Origin: Pseudobdellovibrio sp031428275
GTDB lineage: Bacteria > Bdellovibrionota > Bdellovibrionia > Bdellovibrionales > Bdellovibrionaceae
NCBI GenBank assembly: GCA_031428275.1
Contig: JANPPC010000016.1
Coordinates: 1 to 64,000 of the forward strand
Length of the DNA stretch: 64,000 bases
Direction of reading: 5' to 3'
Made by a program: the position numbers and the translations under genes. Below the pieces are notes generated by a model that searched no databases, had not been told where the DNA came from, and saw only the letters and a program-made list of their open reading frames with translations. Position 1 is the first letter of the stretch; each line of letters opens with the position of its first letter. Shown one piece after another: positions 36,522-46,138 of the stretch.

Positions 36522-38144
36522 ATGTTATCAGCTCTTATTTTCTTACCAATAGTTTTTGCGATCGTGATGGCCGTCTGGCCACAAAAAAACACCGTGCGCC
36601 ACCTGGCGCTGGGTTTTTCACTGATCCAATTTGCGCTATCCCTGGTTATGCTATCGAGATTCGACTCTTCGACAGCGGCCCTGCAAATGGTTGAACAAAC
36701 CGCCTGGATTCAGCGTTTCGGAATTTCATATTTTTTAGGTATCGACGGAATTTCGGTGATGTTAGTTATGCTAACTACGTTTTTAGTTCCGATCATTATA
36801 TTAGGCTCTTGGAATTCAATCGATAAACAAGTTAAAGGCTTTCACGCGGCGTTATTTGTTCTACAGGCGGCGATGTTGGGATCTTTCTTGTCGATGGATG
36901 CGATTTTATTTTACGTGTTCTGGGAATTATCACTTGTACCCATGTATTTCATCGTGGGCATTTGGGGCGGATCAAGACGTATTTACGCCACGTTAAAATT
37001 CTTTATTTATACAATGACGGGTTCGATGCTGATGTTACTTGCGATCATTTTTATGATGCGACTAACTCCAGAGGTAACGGGCGGAGCTATTAGCGCCAGC
37101 TTGTTAGACTTTTATAAGCTAAATATTCCGTTCGTTGCGGGAGAGTTTTTAACTCCGCAGACATTGCTGTTCTTTGCATTTGCAATTGCTTTTGCGATTA
37201 AAGTTCCGATGTTTCCGTTACATACATGGTTGCCAGACGCGCACGTTGAGGCGCCGACCCCAGGCTCGGTTGTTCTTGCGGGTGTTATGTTGAAAATGGG
37301 CACGTACTGCTTTCTGCGCTGGGTGATTCCATTATTTCCTGAAGCGGCTGAACATTATGCGTGGATTTTTATCGCTCTTGGTGTGATCGGAATTATTTAC
37401 GGGGCACTGGTTGCGATGGTTCAGCCCGATGTTAAAAAACTTGTGGCGTACTCTTCAGTTTCACACATGGGTTACATTTTAGTCGGATTATTCGTTATGA
37501 ATCAATACGGCGTGAACGGCGCCTTGTACCAAATGCTGAATCACGGTATTTCGACCGGCGCTCTTTTCTTGTTGATTGGTATGATCTACGAAAGAACGCA
37601 TTCTCGTGAAATTTCTAAGTACGGCGGTTTGGCTAGTGTTATGCCTTACTTCACGATTGCTTTTGTGATTGTAACGATGTCATCAATTGCCGTGCCCTTA
37701 ACGAATGGCTTTGTGGGTGAGTTTTTAATCTTATTAGGTTCGTACGTCTATTCACCCGTTGTTGCGGTATTTTCGGTAACCGGCGTGGTGCTTGGTGCGG
37801 CTTATATGTTGTGGATGGTTAAGCGCGTATTCTTTGGGCCAAAAGGCGAACTAGTCCGCGGTAGTGGTAATGATAGTAGCGATGGTCACGGCCACGGCGC
37901 TGTTATCACTCATGCGAATCATGATGTTCACGATGCGCACGCGGCTGATCACCACCCACTTTTAGATTTATCGACTCGCGAAGTGGTCGTGTTAGTTCCG
38001 CTGATCATTATGATTTTCTGGATGGGTATTTTCCCAAATCACTTTATGGACTTTTCTAAAGCGAGCGTTGATTACCTAGTAAAAAATAAAATGGATTACT
38101 CGATTCCGTTGAGTGCGAATGCCGCTCAGGCCCAGGAGAAATAG
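36522..38144 (+). CDS. nuoM: NADH-quinone oxidoreductase subunit M, with His-rich loop
   Basis: The 540-residue antiporter-like subunit has FYVFWELSLVPMYFIVGIWGG with the key glutamate and LPDAHVEAPTPGSVVLAGVMLKMG with the channel lysine. Unusual for the family is an insertion at about residues 450-482 rich in His, Asp and Gly (segments DGHGHG, HANHDVHDAH and DHHP) just before the last membrane helix. It is followed one base later by nuoN. Confidence 0.96.
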   Translation: MLSALIFLPIVFAIVMAVWPQKNTVRHLALGFSLIQFALSLVMLSRFDSSTAALQMVEQTAWIQRFGISYFLGIDGISVMLVMLTTFLVPIIILGSWNSIDKQVKGFHAALFVLQAAMLGSFLSMDAILFYVFWELSLVPMYFIVGIWGGSRRIYATLKFFIYTMTGSMLMLLAIIFMMRLTPEVTGGAISASLLDFYKLNIPFVAGEFLTPQTLLFFAFAIAFAIKVPMFPLHTWLPDAHVEAPTPGSVVLAGVMLKMGTYCFLRWVIPLFPEAAEHYAWIFIALGVIGIIYGALVAMVQPDVKKLVAYSSVSHMGYILVGLFVMNQYGVNGALYQMLNHGISTGALFLLIGMIYERTHSREISKYGGLASVMPYFTIAFVIVTMSSIAVPLTNGFVGEFLILLGSYVYSPVVAVFSVTGVVLGAAYMLWMVKRVFFGPKGELVRGSGNDSSDGHGHGAVITHANHDVHDAHAADHHPLLDLSTREVVVLVPLIIMIFWMGIFPNHFMDFSKASVDYLVKNKMDYSIPLSANAAQAQEK

Positions 38145-38145
38145 T

Positions 38146-39600
38146 ATGAATACAATGTTGGCAGATATTTTATTAGTTTCTCCGATGATTGCGCTGTTTC
38201 TTTTTAGCTTAATACCGCTATCAATTAAAGTGTTACGCGGAAACGTCGAACAAAGTCCGACGGCAACAATCATAATAGGCTTGATCGGCCTATTTCTAAC
38301 GGCCGGATTACTAATTGTATTTGGTGGTTCTGGTAAAACGGCTTTTAATGGTCAGTTGGTGTTCGACGGATTAACGCAGTGGATGGGTCTAATTGCAGTA
38401 ATGGCGGCCGGTGGATCAATGGTTCTGATGTACGAAAACCCAGCGACTCGTGGACGTCAATTTTCAGAATTAATTTTCTTAGCAATGAATTCAATCGTTG
38501 GCATGTTGATCTTGGTTTCTGCAGTTGATTTGATTACGGTTTTTATTGGTTTAGAACTAATGTCGTTAGCGCTTTATCTAATGATTGCGATGTCCCATGA
38601 ACAAAAAATCTCTAAAGAAGCTGCGATCAAGTACTTCGTGCTTGGTTCGTTCGCGTCGGCGATTTTCTTGTACGGAGTTTCATTTATCTTCGGAAGCGCT
38701 GGCACTATTAATATTTTAGATTTAATGGAAAACGCTTCGATTTTAGTTAAGACGAACAAAGTCTTCATGTTTGGTATTGCGTTTGTTACTTTGGGCTTTT
38801 GCTTCAAAGTATCAATCGCCCCATTTCACGCTTGGACACCTGATGTTTACCAAGGCGCGCCGACGCCAGTTACTTCTTTTATGGCGACCGCGGTAAAAAC
38901 TGTTTCGTTCGCAGCATTTTTAAGAGTTCTAGCCACGAAGCCATTAATCGGATCTGAAAATTTATTTTTAGTTTTGCAATGGTTTGCCGTCATCACGATG
39001 ACTTTAGGTAACGTGGCCGCACTGGTGCAAACGAACTTGAAACGCACGTTAGCTTATTCATCTATTTCGCATTCAGGCTATATTTTGGTAGGCGCAATTA
39101 CTGCGGGCATCAGCCAGAATTCGGCATTTGCGGCATCGAGCGTAGTATTTTACTTGTTAGGCTATTCGCTGATGACTTTTGGCGCGTTCGCAATCGTAAG
39201 CTTAATTGAAAAAAATGAAGGTCATTCGATACAAACTGAAGACTTGGCGGGTTTTGCGAAAAATCAACCGTTGTTAGCTTTCTGCTTTGCGATCTTCTTG
39301 CTTTCATTAGCAGGCATTCCACCCTTACTGGGCTTCTTCGGAAAGTTTTATTTATTCAGCGCAGCCGTCAGCGAAGGCTTACTGTGGCTGGCTTTGTGGG
39401 GCGTTCTGAATTCAGCAATTGGTGTTTATTACTATTTGCGCCCAATCGTCGTGATGTATATGCATGAGGGTGATTGCGATGTGTCTGACGAAAGACATTT
39501 CGGCACGACCACGACAATTGTGATCGCAGCTTTATTAATTATCGTTCTGGGTTTAGCTTCGGGCCCGCTGTTTAACTCGATTGAAATGGCGCTGATGTAG
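38146..39600 (+). CDS. nuoN: NADH-quinone oxidoreductase subunit N
   Basis: From ATG 38146 (CAGGAGAA upstream) the 484-residue antiporter-like subunit shows FIGLELMSLALYLMIA, KYFVLGSFASAI and FHAWTPDVYQGAPTPVT with the channel residues. It is the last gene of the membrane-arm operon and ends 32 bp before a strong terminator. Confidence 0.96.
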   Translation: MNTMLADILLVSPMIALFLFSLIPLSIKVLRGNVEQSPTATIIIGLIGLFLTAGLLIVFGGSGKTAFNGQLVFDGLTQWMGLIAVMAAGGSMVLMYENPATRGRQFSELIFLAMNSIVGMLILVSAVDLITVFIGLELMSLALYLMIAMSHEQKISKEAAIKYFVLGSFASAIFLYGVSFIFGSAGTINILDLMENASILVKTNKVFMFGIAFVTLGFCFKVSIAPFHAWTPDVYQGAPTPVTSFMATAVKTVSFAAFLRVLATKPLIGSENLFLVLQWFAVITMTLGNVAALVQTNLKRTLAYSSISHSGYILVGAITAGISQNSAFAASSVVFYLLGYSLMTFGAFAIVSLIEKNEGHSIQTEDLAGFAKNQPLLAFCFAIFLLSLAGIPPLLGFFGKFYLFSAAVSEGLLWLALWGVLNSAIGVYYYLRPIVVMYMHEGDCDVSDERHFGTTTTIVIAALLIIVLGLASGPLFNSIEMALM

Positions 39601-39632
39601 TTTTTTGTTTTTAAAAATTAAGAAATGAAACT

Positions 39633-39660
39633 AAAAGGGCTCTGCAAAGAGCCCTTTTTT
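39633..39660. terminator. Bidirectional Rho-independent terminator
   Basis: A perfect 11-bp stem AAAAGGGCTCT, loop GCAA, AGAGCCCTTTT, followed by TT. It lies between the convergent nuoN and patatin genes; the A-run on one arm makes it work on both strands. Confidence 0.93.
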
Positions 39661-39678
39661 ATGCGGCACTTGCCATTT

Positions 39679-40884
39679 TTATAAGTGTTCGCGAAGAACC
39701 TGTAGCCCAGATTTAAAGCCAATTCGTAGAATTTTTTCTAAGATTTTTGGATTCAAAGAAAAATGGTCTGCAAAAAACATTTCATAATTCTGCGCGCGTG
39801 GCGCGATGTAGATGTAATCAACTTCTGGCTTAAAGGCCAGCCCGTCACGCATTTGCTTCAAGATCTTATTTTTTACATCGTTTGGTAAGTTCAACTCTTC
39901 GCACGATTTTTTTACGGCTAAATAAGTGTCTTTTTTCTGCTGCTGGAACAAAATGTGTTTTGCGACCTTTTGCTCGAGCACCTGGTACAAAGCCTGGTTG
40001 ATGATCGTGGGCATTCCATAAGTATGCAAAGAACCGATTTCGGGTGAATAGTGGTAAGGCTGCATTGAATAAGAAGCGATGATTAAATCAGCACCATGAT
40101 CGGCCGCAACGTGGGTGCTTAAAGTGTCACGAATTTCGCCATCATAGTGATAGATAATTTTACCATCAGGTTTTTTAATCGGGTAAGGAGCAAATGCCGG
40201 AGGCAGCGAACTAGACGCTGCAACCGATTCAGAGATTTTAGAATAACCGATAAACTTGGTCGTATCGTTTTTTGTACTTTCTAAAAACGGACCAAAAATA
40301 GTTTTGCGCGAGTGGTTTAGTTGGGTAGCAATCACGTAAAGCTCGACCCCTAGTCTAGAAAACTCATTTTCGTCTAATACATACTTTCGTAAATATCTTT
40401 CCATCCCGTTCGTATTGAAAAGACCGTTTAATTTGAAGCCACGTTTTAATAAAACTTCCAGCCCGCCAGTTAACAAAGACTTTTGTAAAAGAGTTTCAGG
40501 CAACCAACTTAACATGCGTTTTGAATTTAAATTAAAAATGTGGCGATAACCCACGGGCTTTAATCGCTCTTCTTTGGGTAAATCATAAAAAGGTGAATCT
40601 CCGAAACCGACCTGAAAAGCTGTAACTAAAGACTCTAATGATCTACCCGAGGCTAAAATAGACGCGATAAACGAGCCCGCGCTCGAACCAACATAAAGAC
40701 GAATAGTTGGACTTTTATCAGGCTTATCAGGCGAAAACTTCTGCTGAACCCATTCCTTAGAGCCGCCAGCAAACACAAAACCTTTTTCTTTTAAGGCTAG
40801 GCAGACGCCAATATGATAGGCAGCGGCTTTGACTCCGCCACCACTTAAAACTAAGGCTATCTTCTTTTTAGATTGAATATTCAT
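39679..40884 (-). CDS. Patatin-like phospholipase
   Basis: The 401-residue lipid acyl hydrolase has the oxyanion loop LSGGGVKAAAYHIG near the N-terminus and the nucleophile elbow GSSAG (Ser 68). The catalytic-dyad aspartate is probably in YHYDGEIRDTL, a DGE variant of the usual DGG. No signal peptide is evident, so it acts in the cytoplasm or is exported another way. Patatin-like enzymes are common in predatory bacteria. Start taken as ATG 40884; a TTG two codons earlier is possible. No clear ribosome site. Confidence 0.88.
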   Translation of the reverse strand: MNIQSKKKIALVLSGGGVKAAAYHIGVCLALKEKGFVFAGGSKEWVQQKFSPDKPDKSPTIRLYVGSSAGSFIASILASGRSLESLVTAFQVGFGDSPFYDLPKEERLKPVGYRHIFNLNSKRMLSWLPETLLQKSLLTGGLEVLLKRGFKLNGLFNTNGMERYLRKYVLDENEFSRLGVELYVIATQLNHSRKTIFGPFLESTKNDTTKFIGYSKISESVAASSSLPPAFAPYPIKKPDGKIIYHYDGEIRDTLSTHVAADHGADLIIASYSMQPYHYSPEIGSLHTYGMPTIINQALYQVLEQKVAKHILFQQQKKDTYLAVKKSCEELNLPNDVKNKILKQMRDGLAFKPEVDYIYIAPRAQNYEMFFADHFSLNPKILEKILRIGFKSGLQVLREHL

Positions 40885-41018
40885 TGTCAAAGTCTAGTTA
40901 AGCACGAATTAAACAGTAGATAAACCCTAAAATAAGCCTGAATAGGCGGAGTATCCAGCTTATTCAGCGCGACTAACCAAGACCAAGGGCCAATAGCTAA
41001 ACACCCTGAAGTCCATAT

Positions 41019-41046
41019 TTGACAAGCCTTTTGCCTGTGCTAGGGT
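41019..41046 (+). promoter_or_regulatory. Putative promoter of the HTH/coiled-coil gene
   Basis: A consensus TTGACA (41019-41024), a 16-bp spacer and TAGGGT (41041-41046), 23 bp before the start codon. The -10 is weak but the -35 is perfect. Confidence 0.5.
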
Positions 41047-41068
41047 TGAATAGTCGAGGTGAATACGA

Positions 41069-41494
41069 ATGACAACAACCCAAAGTTGGCTGCCACTAGC
41101 TGAATACTCAATGAAGCATCAAGTGAGTATTTCTACACTTCGCCGTCGCATTAAGGCCGAGGATATCCAGTATCGCTTCGATGAAGGCAAGTATCTGATC
41201 CTAGATGATGAGGACCAGGCCAATGAAAACAGTGCCGTAAAAAGCGCCGATGAACATCGCCCCTCCCTAAAGAGTGACGTTCAAACCAAATCGGCGTCTT
41301 TTAATGCAGCCCCACAAGATATGGGTGAGTCTGTTATTACAGCGGCAAATCGTTTGTTGTCTGATTTGAAAAAAGCTTATACCCAAGTCCTGCAAGAAAA
41401 AGAAGGCCAAATCCAAGATTTGCGCCAAGAGATTGCAGATATTAAGACACTAGTTAAGGTTCTTGAATCTGAAAATAATCGTCTTAGAAACTAG
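41069..41494 (+). CDS. Small HTH plus coiled-coil protein of unknown function
   Basis: The 141-residue protein has an N-terminal helix-turn-helix-like region (LAEYSMKHQVSISTLRRRIK, residues 10-29), resembling MerR/excisionase-type winged helices, followed by a strand YLILDDED. A polar linker (about 48-80) leads to a C-terminal coiled coil (about 88-141) with heptad leucines. This could be a DNA-binding dimer; no family is recognised. GAGGTGAA precedes the ATG. Its stop codon shares CTAG with the stop of the convergent gene. Confidence 0.7.
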   Translation: MTTTQSWLPLAEYSMKHQVSISTLRRRIKAEDIQYRFDEGKYLILDDEDQANENSAVKSADEHRPSLKSDVQTKSASFNAAPQDMGESVITAANRLLSDLKKAYTQVLQEKEGQIQDLRQEIADIKTLVKVLESENNRLRN

Positions 41495-43353
41495 TTGTCA
41501 CCATTCATTACAACCGCAGAGTTTTGCAGCTGACTTGAAGCGCGCTGTGCTTCGGACATCGTTTTAGCTTTAGCCCAGAGGCTTGAAAAAAAGTTTGGAC
41601 TATCAAATTTTGGAGCTTCTTTTCGAGCAATGGTTTCAGCTGTTTTAGTTTCGGCTTTGGTCTCAGCACGTTTAATGCTTTTTGCAAAGCGACGATCCGG
41701 ACACTGTTTATAAGTCGAAGTTAGGCGCGATTGAATACGCGCTTGCATCGCTTGATAAGGTCCGGCCTCAATGCACGAACCATCTTTTGCGGTCTGGTTG
41801 CAATCTAGCTCTGAGAGTTCTTTTGAGAGATACGCGAGCGATTCGGTCAAAGTTGCGGCCGAACTATTTAGGTTTGAACGTAAAGTTGCGGACACAGTTG
41901 CCGTTGAAGCGACCTGACAAGCATCGATTTGTTTCGAAGCAGAAATTATATCTTTACAGGTCGTCTTCATCGAACCCGGATTTGTTGCACAAAACTCTTT
42001 GTCGTCTTGAGAGATGCCAGACAAAAGGCTTTCAGCTTTGGAAGTACAAGAGTTATTCTGTTTGCGCTGTTCTTGCACTGAAGTCGGTACCGCAGCCATA
42101 TTATTAACTAGACCCATGAACACGCGCGCGTCGTTGATAATACCAGCGCGGGCTAAAGTAATTTGTCTTTCGGTAATAGCCCAAGACGAGTAAACAGAAT
42201 CCATCGTTTCGCACGAAATTTTCTTGGCTTCGTCTACGGTTGTGCCACCGGCTTTTTGAATAATTTCTTTCATTTGTTCAAGCTGTTTAACTTCAAGTAC
42301 ACGTTTATTTTGGCAGTCATCGCAGGCTTCGGCATTAGCGACGGCCTCGGTTTGGGCGCGCTTCACGCGTGCAATATCGGCTTCGATTTGTGCTAAAGTT
42401 GTCTCGCCGGGTAAATTTCCTAACTGAGAAACCGAATTTGCTAAAATAGTTAGTTTAGAATCAAGACCAACTAAGATCGGCGAGTTTTCCTGAAAAGATT
42501 TTAAAGACAGTTCAAAGTTTTTAATTCGAGCCTCTGCTTCGGCCGGGCTATATTCGCCTTTAGCTTCATAATATGCACGCTTCGCTAATTCCCAAGATCC
42601 TTGCGCAGCGAATACGGTTAATCCGCCAACGACAGCCGCCGTTAACGATCCTACCGCGGCTAATTTGGCAACGTTTTTTGTGCTGGATAATTTATCAATC
42701 GAGTTAGATATTTTTGTGCTGCCTGAATCGAACTTATTGGAAAGATTGTCGATGCTTTGGGCGCCCGCCCCGATGCTGTCCGCAACGTTATTTACACTAT
42801 TAGATGCGCCATCGATCGAGCCCAGTAACCCATTGCCAAAATTGACTAAGGTTGTGCTCGTGTTCGCAAAAACTTTGGGAATAAAAATTTCGTAGATCAT
42901 TTGCGCCGTTTTTTTAGAAGCTGATCCCGTAAGTTTTTCAACTTGAAGTTGATGAATTTCCAAATAACTTGGCAGCAGAAAGCGAAGTTTAACCGCGGCG
43001 AAAGAAAACTGATTATTTTTTTTATTATAAGCTAAACGAAATACAGCGGTACTGCGCGGCTCGTAAGATTCTAAAATTTCTAGGCCGTCGGCCGTTTGCG
43101 CGCTCCAATTTTTTGTACCAACCGAATTTTTGAAAAACTTAGAAACCTGTTCGAAGCTTGCTTTGTTTTCGCTAGATACGCTTATGGTCGCAATATTTTT
43201 TAAAGTATTTAAAGGACTGTTTTTGGTATAGACCGAAAGCGTTACATCTGAATTTTTTAGATCTTCACGCACCCAATAGTTTTTATAATCGTAATTAGCA
43301 GCGAAGACTGATGTAAATACTAATGATGCTATTAAAAATACCAGAGATTTCAT
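41491..43353 (-). CDS. Large exported protein of unknown function
   Basis: The 620-residue protein starts with a clear signal peptide (cleavage near SVFA-ANYD). An N-terminal alpha/beta part (about 20-150) precedes a Ser/Asn-rich helical stretch (about 165-230, NSVNNVADSIGAG type) and a hydrophobic segment at about 233-252 (AAVGSLTAAVVGGLTVFAA). The rest is mostly helical with coiled-coil tendency. There are about ten cysteines in the second half, including CDDC, suggesting disulphides. The layout suggests an envelope or secreted protein with a membrane-active helix. I recognise no domain. GAGGTAAG precedes the ATG. Confidence 0.75.
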   Translation of the reverse strand: MKSLVFLIASLVFTSVFAANYDYKNYWVREDLKNSDVTLSVYTKNSPLNTLKNIATISVSSENKASFEQVSKFFKNSVGTKNWSAQTADGLEILESYEPRSTAVFRLAYNKKNNQFSFAAVKLRFLLPSYLEIHQLQVEKLTGSASKKTAQMIYEIFIPKVFANTSTTLVNFGNGLLGSIDGASNSVNNVADSIGAGAQSIDNLSNKFDSGSTKISNSIDKLSSTKNVAKLAAVGSLTAAVVGGLTVFAAQGSWELAKRAYYEAKGEYSPAEAEARIKNFELSLKSFQENSPILVGLDSKLTILANSVSQLGNLPGETTLAQIEADIARVKRAQTEAVANAEACDDCQNKRVLEVKQLEQMKEIIQKAGGTTVDEAKKISCETMDSVYSSWAITERQITLARAGIINDARVFMGLVNNMAAVPTSVQEQRKQNNSCTSKAESLLSGISQDDKEFCATNPGSMKTTCKDIISASKQIDACQVASTATVSATLRSNLNSSAATLTESLAYLSKELSELDCNQTAKDGSCIEAGPYQAMQARIQSRLTSTYKQCPDRRFAKSIKRAETKAETKTAETIARKEAPKFDSPNFFSSLWAKAKTMSEAQRASSQLQNSAVVMNGDN

Positions 43354-43500
43354 ACTTACCTCAACACGCTAATCGGTTGAAGATGAGACAGTCTTGAGTC
43401 GAACGTGAAGACATATTTAAATCTCACAATGAAACAGCTCGGCTCTGCATTTGCGCAATCAGATTCGACTCAACCAACACAGGCCAAGGGTGAATTGTTA

Positions 43501-43531
43501 ATAAAAAACCCAACGAGTTCATCGTTGGGTT
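43501..43531 (-). terminator. Rho-independent terminator of lon
   Basis: On the minus strand, AACCCAACGA, loop TGAAC, TCGTTGGGTT (perfect 10-bp stem) followed by TTTTAT. It lies 58 bp after the lon stop. Confidence 0.88.
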
Positions 43532-43588
43532 CGTAAGGAAACAGTTTATGCGCCTCGCTGTTAGGGAGGGGGGCGCAGTCTGTAGTTG

Positions 43589-46000
43589 TTAAGCTGCAGC
43601 GGCAGAAGGTTTTTGCTTCTTCGCTGGGTTTTTGTTGGCGCCAGATTTTTTAAATTTTTCTGACTTTTCAAAAGCAACCGCAAATACTTCATCTAAGTTT
43701 TCAGCCAAGATGAAATTAATTTTTTCTTTAAATACTGCAGGGATATCTTCTAAATCTTTAGCGTTTGCGTAAGGGATAATGATGTTTGTAATCCCTAAGT
43801 TTAAAGCCGCTAAACATTTTTCACGAATTCCACCAACGGGTAGCACACGACCCTGTAATGTCACTTCGCCCGTCATCGCGATATCGTTTCTTACTGGAGT
43901 ATCAGTCATCAAGCTGACTAATGCTGTCGTTAGAGTGATGCCCGCAGAAGGGCCATCTTTAGGAATGGCGCCGGCTGGTAAATGAACGTGAACATCAAAT
44001 TTATCGAAAAACTCAGACGGAATACTTAATTCTTCCATATGGGCTTTAGCGTAAGACATTGCGGCGTGAGCAGATTCTTTCATAACGTCGCCTAATTGGC
44101 CCGTTAACATCATGCTGCCTTTGCCCTTCATTTTTAATGCTTCAATTAATAGAACTTCGCCGCCAGCTTGAGTCCAAGCTAAACCTTGAACAACACCAAT
44201 GTTTGATTCAAGCATTTTATCTTCACGCATAAAACGTGGAGGGCCTAAAAGTTCTGGTACAGTTGTCGCGTTGATTTCGATGAAAGAAGCGCCGTCCATA
44301 ACAATAGCCTTAGCAACTTTACGACAAACCGAACCCACTTCACGCTCAAGGTTACGAAGACCCGCTTCACGAGTGTAGCCCGCGATTAAGAACTTGATAC
44401 CTTCATCTGTAAACTTGATGTTTGCAGAAGTGATTCCATTTGCTTCAACCTGACGGTCGATCAAATGCTTTTTAGTAATTAATAATTTATCATTTTCAGT
44501 GTAACCAGGAATGCTGATCATTTCCATACGGTCACGTAATGCGGCCGGGATATTTTCTACTACGTTGGCTGTTGCAATGAACAACACGTTCGATAAATCG
44601 AAATCAACGTTTAAGTAGTTATCACGGAAAGTTGCATTTTGTTCTGGATCTAATACCTCAAGCATTGCTGATGACGGATCACCTTTAAAGTCAGAAGCCA
44701 TTTTATCGATCTCATCTAAAACGATAACTGGATTTCTAGTTTTAGCTTGGCGTAATGCTTGAATAATTTTACCCGGCATAGCTCCAACATAAGTTCTTCT
44801 GTGTCCGCGAATTTCGGCTTCATCTTTTACGCCGCCAAGAGCGATACGGAAATATTCGCGACCCATTGCTTTCGCAATTGATCTGCCCAAAGAAGTTTTG
44901 CCTACCCCCGGAGGACCACTGAAGCAAAGAATAGGGCCCTTCATTGTCGCTTTAAGTTTTCTGACCGCTAAAAATTCTAAAACACGGTCTTTTGCTTTTT
45001 GAAGATCATAGTGATCATCATCAAGAATTTGTTTGGCCTGCTTAATGTCGATAATATCTTCAGACTGCTTGCTCCATGGAAGGTCAACCATCCAGTCTAG
45101 GTAAGTACGAACCATCGTCGCTTCTGAAGCGTCGGGGTGCATTCTTTCTAAACGGGCTAACTGTTTTAATGACTCTGTTTCGATAGGTGCAGGCATTCCT
45201 GCATTAATAACTTTATTCTTAAGTTCATCCATCTCTTCAGATTTTGAATCTTGGCCATCGCCAAGTTCACTTTTTATAGCTTTCATTTGTTCACGTAAAA
45301 AATTCTCACGTGAATTCTTTTGTTCTTCGCCGCGGCTATTTCCGCGAATTTTTGCTTGAGCTTGCAATATTTCAAGTTCAGATTGCAAAAGTTGGCAAAC
45401 GATTAAAAGTCTTTCTTTGGCATCGACCGTTTCTAAAACGCGCTGAGCGTCTTGAACTTTTAAACCCATGTTGCTTGCGATTAAATCGGCAATTCGACCG
45501 GCGTCTGTCACGTCGTCTAATACTAATAGTATATCAGGAGAAAGTGCTTTGCCTAAAGCGATCGTTTTTTCGATGCACTCTTTGGCTGTACGAACCAAGG
45601 CTTCAACTTCAGGCAAGTTGGCCGCGGGCAAGATGTCTTCTACTTTTTCTACCGCAACTTCAAAGCTGCCAGATGTTTTAGTAAATGATTTGATGCGGCC
45701 TTTAGCCTCACCCTGAATTAAAATTTTAACACGTCCATCAGAAAGTTTTCTCATACGCATAATTTTTGCGATGGTTCCGATTTCGTAGATGCTGTCTGCA
45801 GATGGATTTTCTTCAGCGATATCTTTTTGTGAAGCTAAGAAGATCAGGCGATTTTTTGCCAGCGCTTCTTCAACCGAACGGATTGAACTTTCTCTTCCCA
45901 CGAATAATGGAATGATCATGTATGGAAATACGACGATATCGCGTACTGGTAACATGGGTAATGTTTGAGGAATTTCTACTGCCTGATTATCAAATGTCAT
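43589..46000 (-). CDS. lon: ATP-dependent protease Lon
   Basis: The 803-residue protease has the N-terminal LON substrate domain (LPMLPVRDIVVFPYM), an AAA+ domain with GPPGVGKTS (about 355-363) and Walker B VIVLDEIDKM, and the proteolytic domain with the catalytic serine in PKDGPSAGIT (about 682) and lysine in REKCLAALNLG (about 725). The C-terminal tail is Lys/Ala-rich. CAGGAGC precedes the ATG. It degrades misfolded and regulatory proteins; neighbours include DksA-like and chaperone genes. Confidence 0.98.
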   Translation of the reverse strand: MTFDNQAVEIPQTLPMLPVRDIVVFPYMIIPLFVGRESSIRSVEEALAKNRLIFLASQKDIAEENPSADSIYEIGTIAKIMRMRKLSDGRVKILIQGEAKGRIKSFTKTSGSFEVAVEKVEDILPAANLPEVEALVRTAKECIEKTIALGKALSPDILLVLDDVTDAGRIADLIASNMGLKVQDAQRVLETVDAKERLLIVCQLLQSELEILQAQAKIRGNSRGEEQKNSRENFLREQMKAIKSELGDGQDSKSEEMDELKNKVINAGMPAPIETESLKQLARLERMHPDASEATMVRTYLDWMVDLPWSKQSEDIIDIKQAKQILDDDHYDLQKAKDRVLEFLAVRKLKATMKGPILCFSGPPGVGKTSLGRSIAKAMGREYFRIALGGVKDEAEIRGHRRTYVGAMPGKIIQALRQAKTRNPVIVLDEIDKMASDFKGDPSSAMLEVLDPEQNATFRDNYLNVDFDLSNVLFIATANVVENIPAALRDRMEMISIPGYTENDKLLITKKHLIDRQVEANGITSANIKFTDEGIKFLIAGYTREAGLRNLEREVGSVCRKVAKAIVMDGASFIEINATTVPELLGPPRFMREDKMLESNIGVVQGLAWTQAGGEVLLIEALKMKGKGSMMLTGQLGDVMKESAHAAMSYAKAHMEELSIPSEFFDKFDVHVHLPAGAIPKDGPSAGITLTTALVSLMTDTPVRNDIAMTGEVTLQGRVLPVGGIREKCLAALNLGITNIIIPYANAKDLEDIPAVFKEKINFILAENLDEVFAVAFEKSEKFKKSGANKNPAKKQKPSAAAA

Positions 46001-46138
46001 GAGTTGCTCCTGTTTCCTTGTGGAATTATTCGGAGTGTTCTCTGCAACGCTTGAGTTATTTTAAGTCTGGTTTTGTTAAGAAGTGAAAATCAAGACTGAC
46101 ATCCGTGTCAGTAACACTCTTCCAATGAGTCTAAAGTC

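Noticed and set aside
40885..41068. RNA gene in the patatin/HTH gap
   Set aside because: No tRNA-like or stable hairpin structure seen; the gap is explained by divergent promoters.
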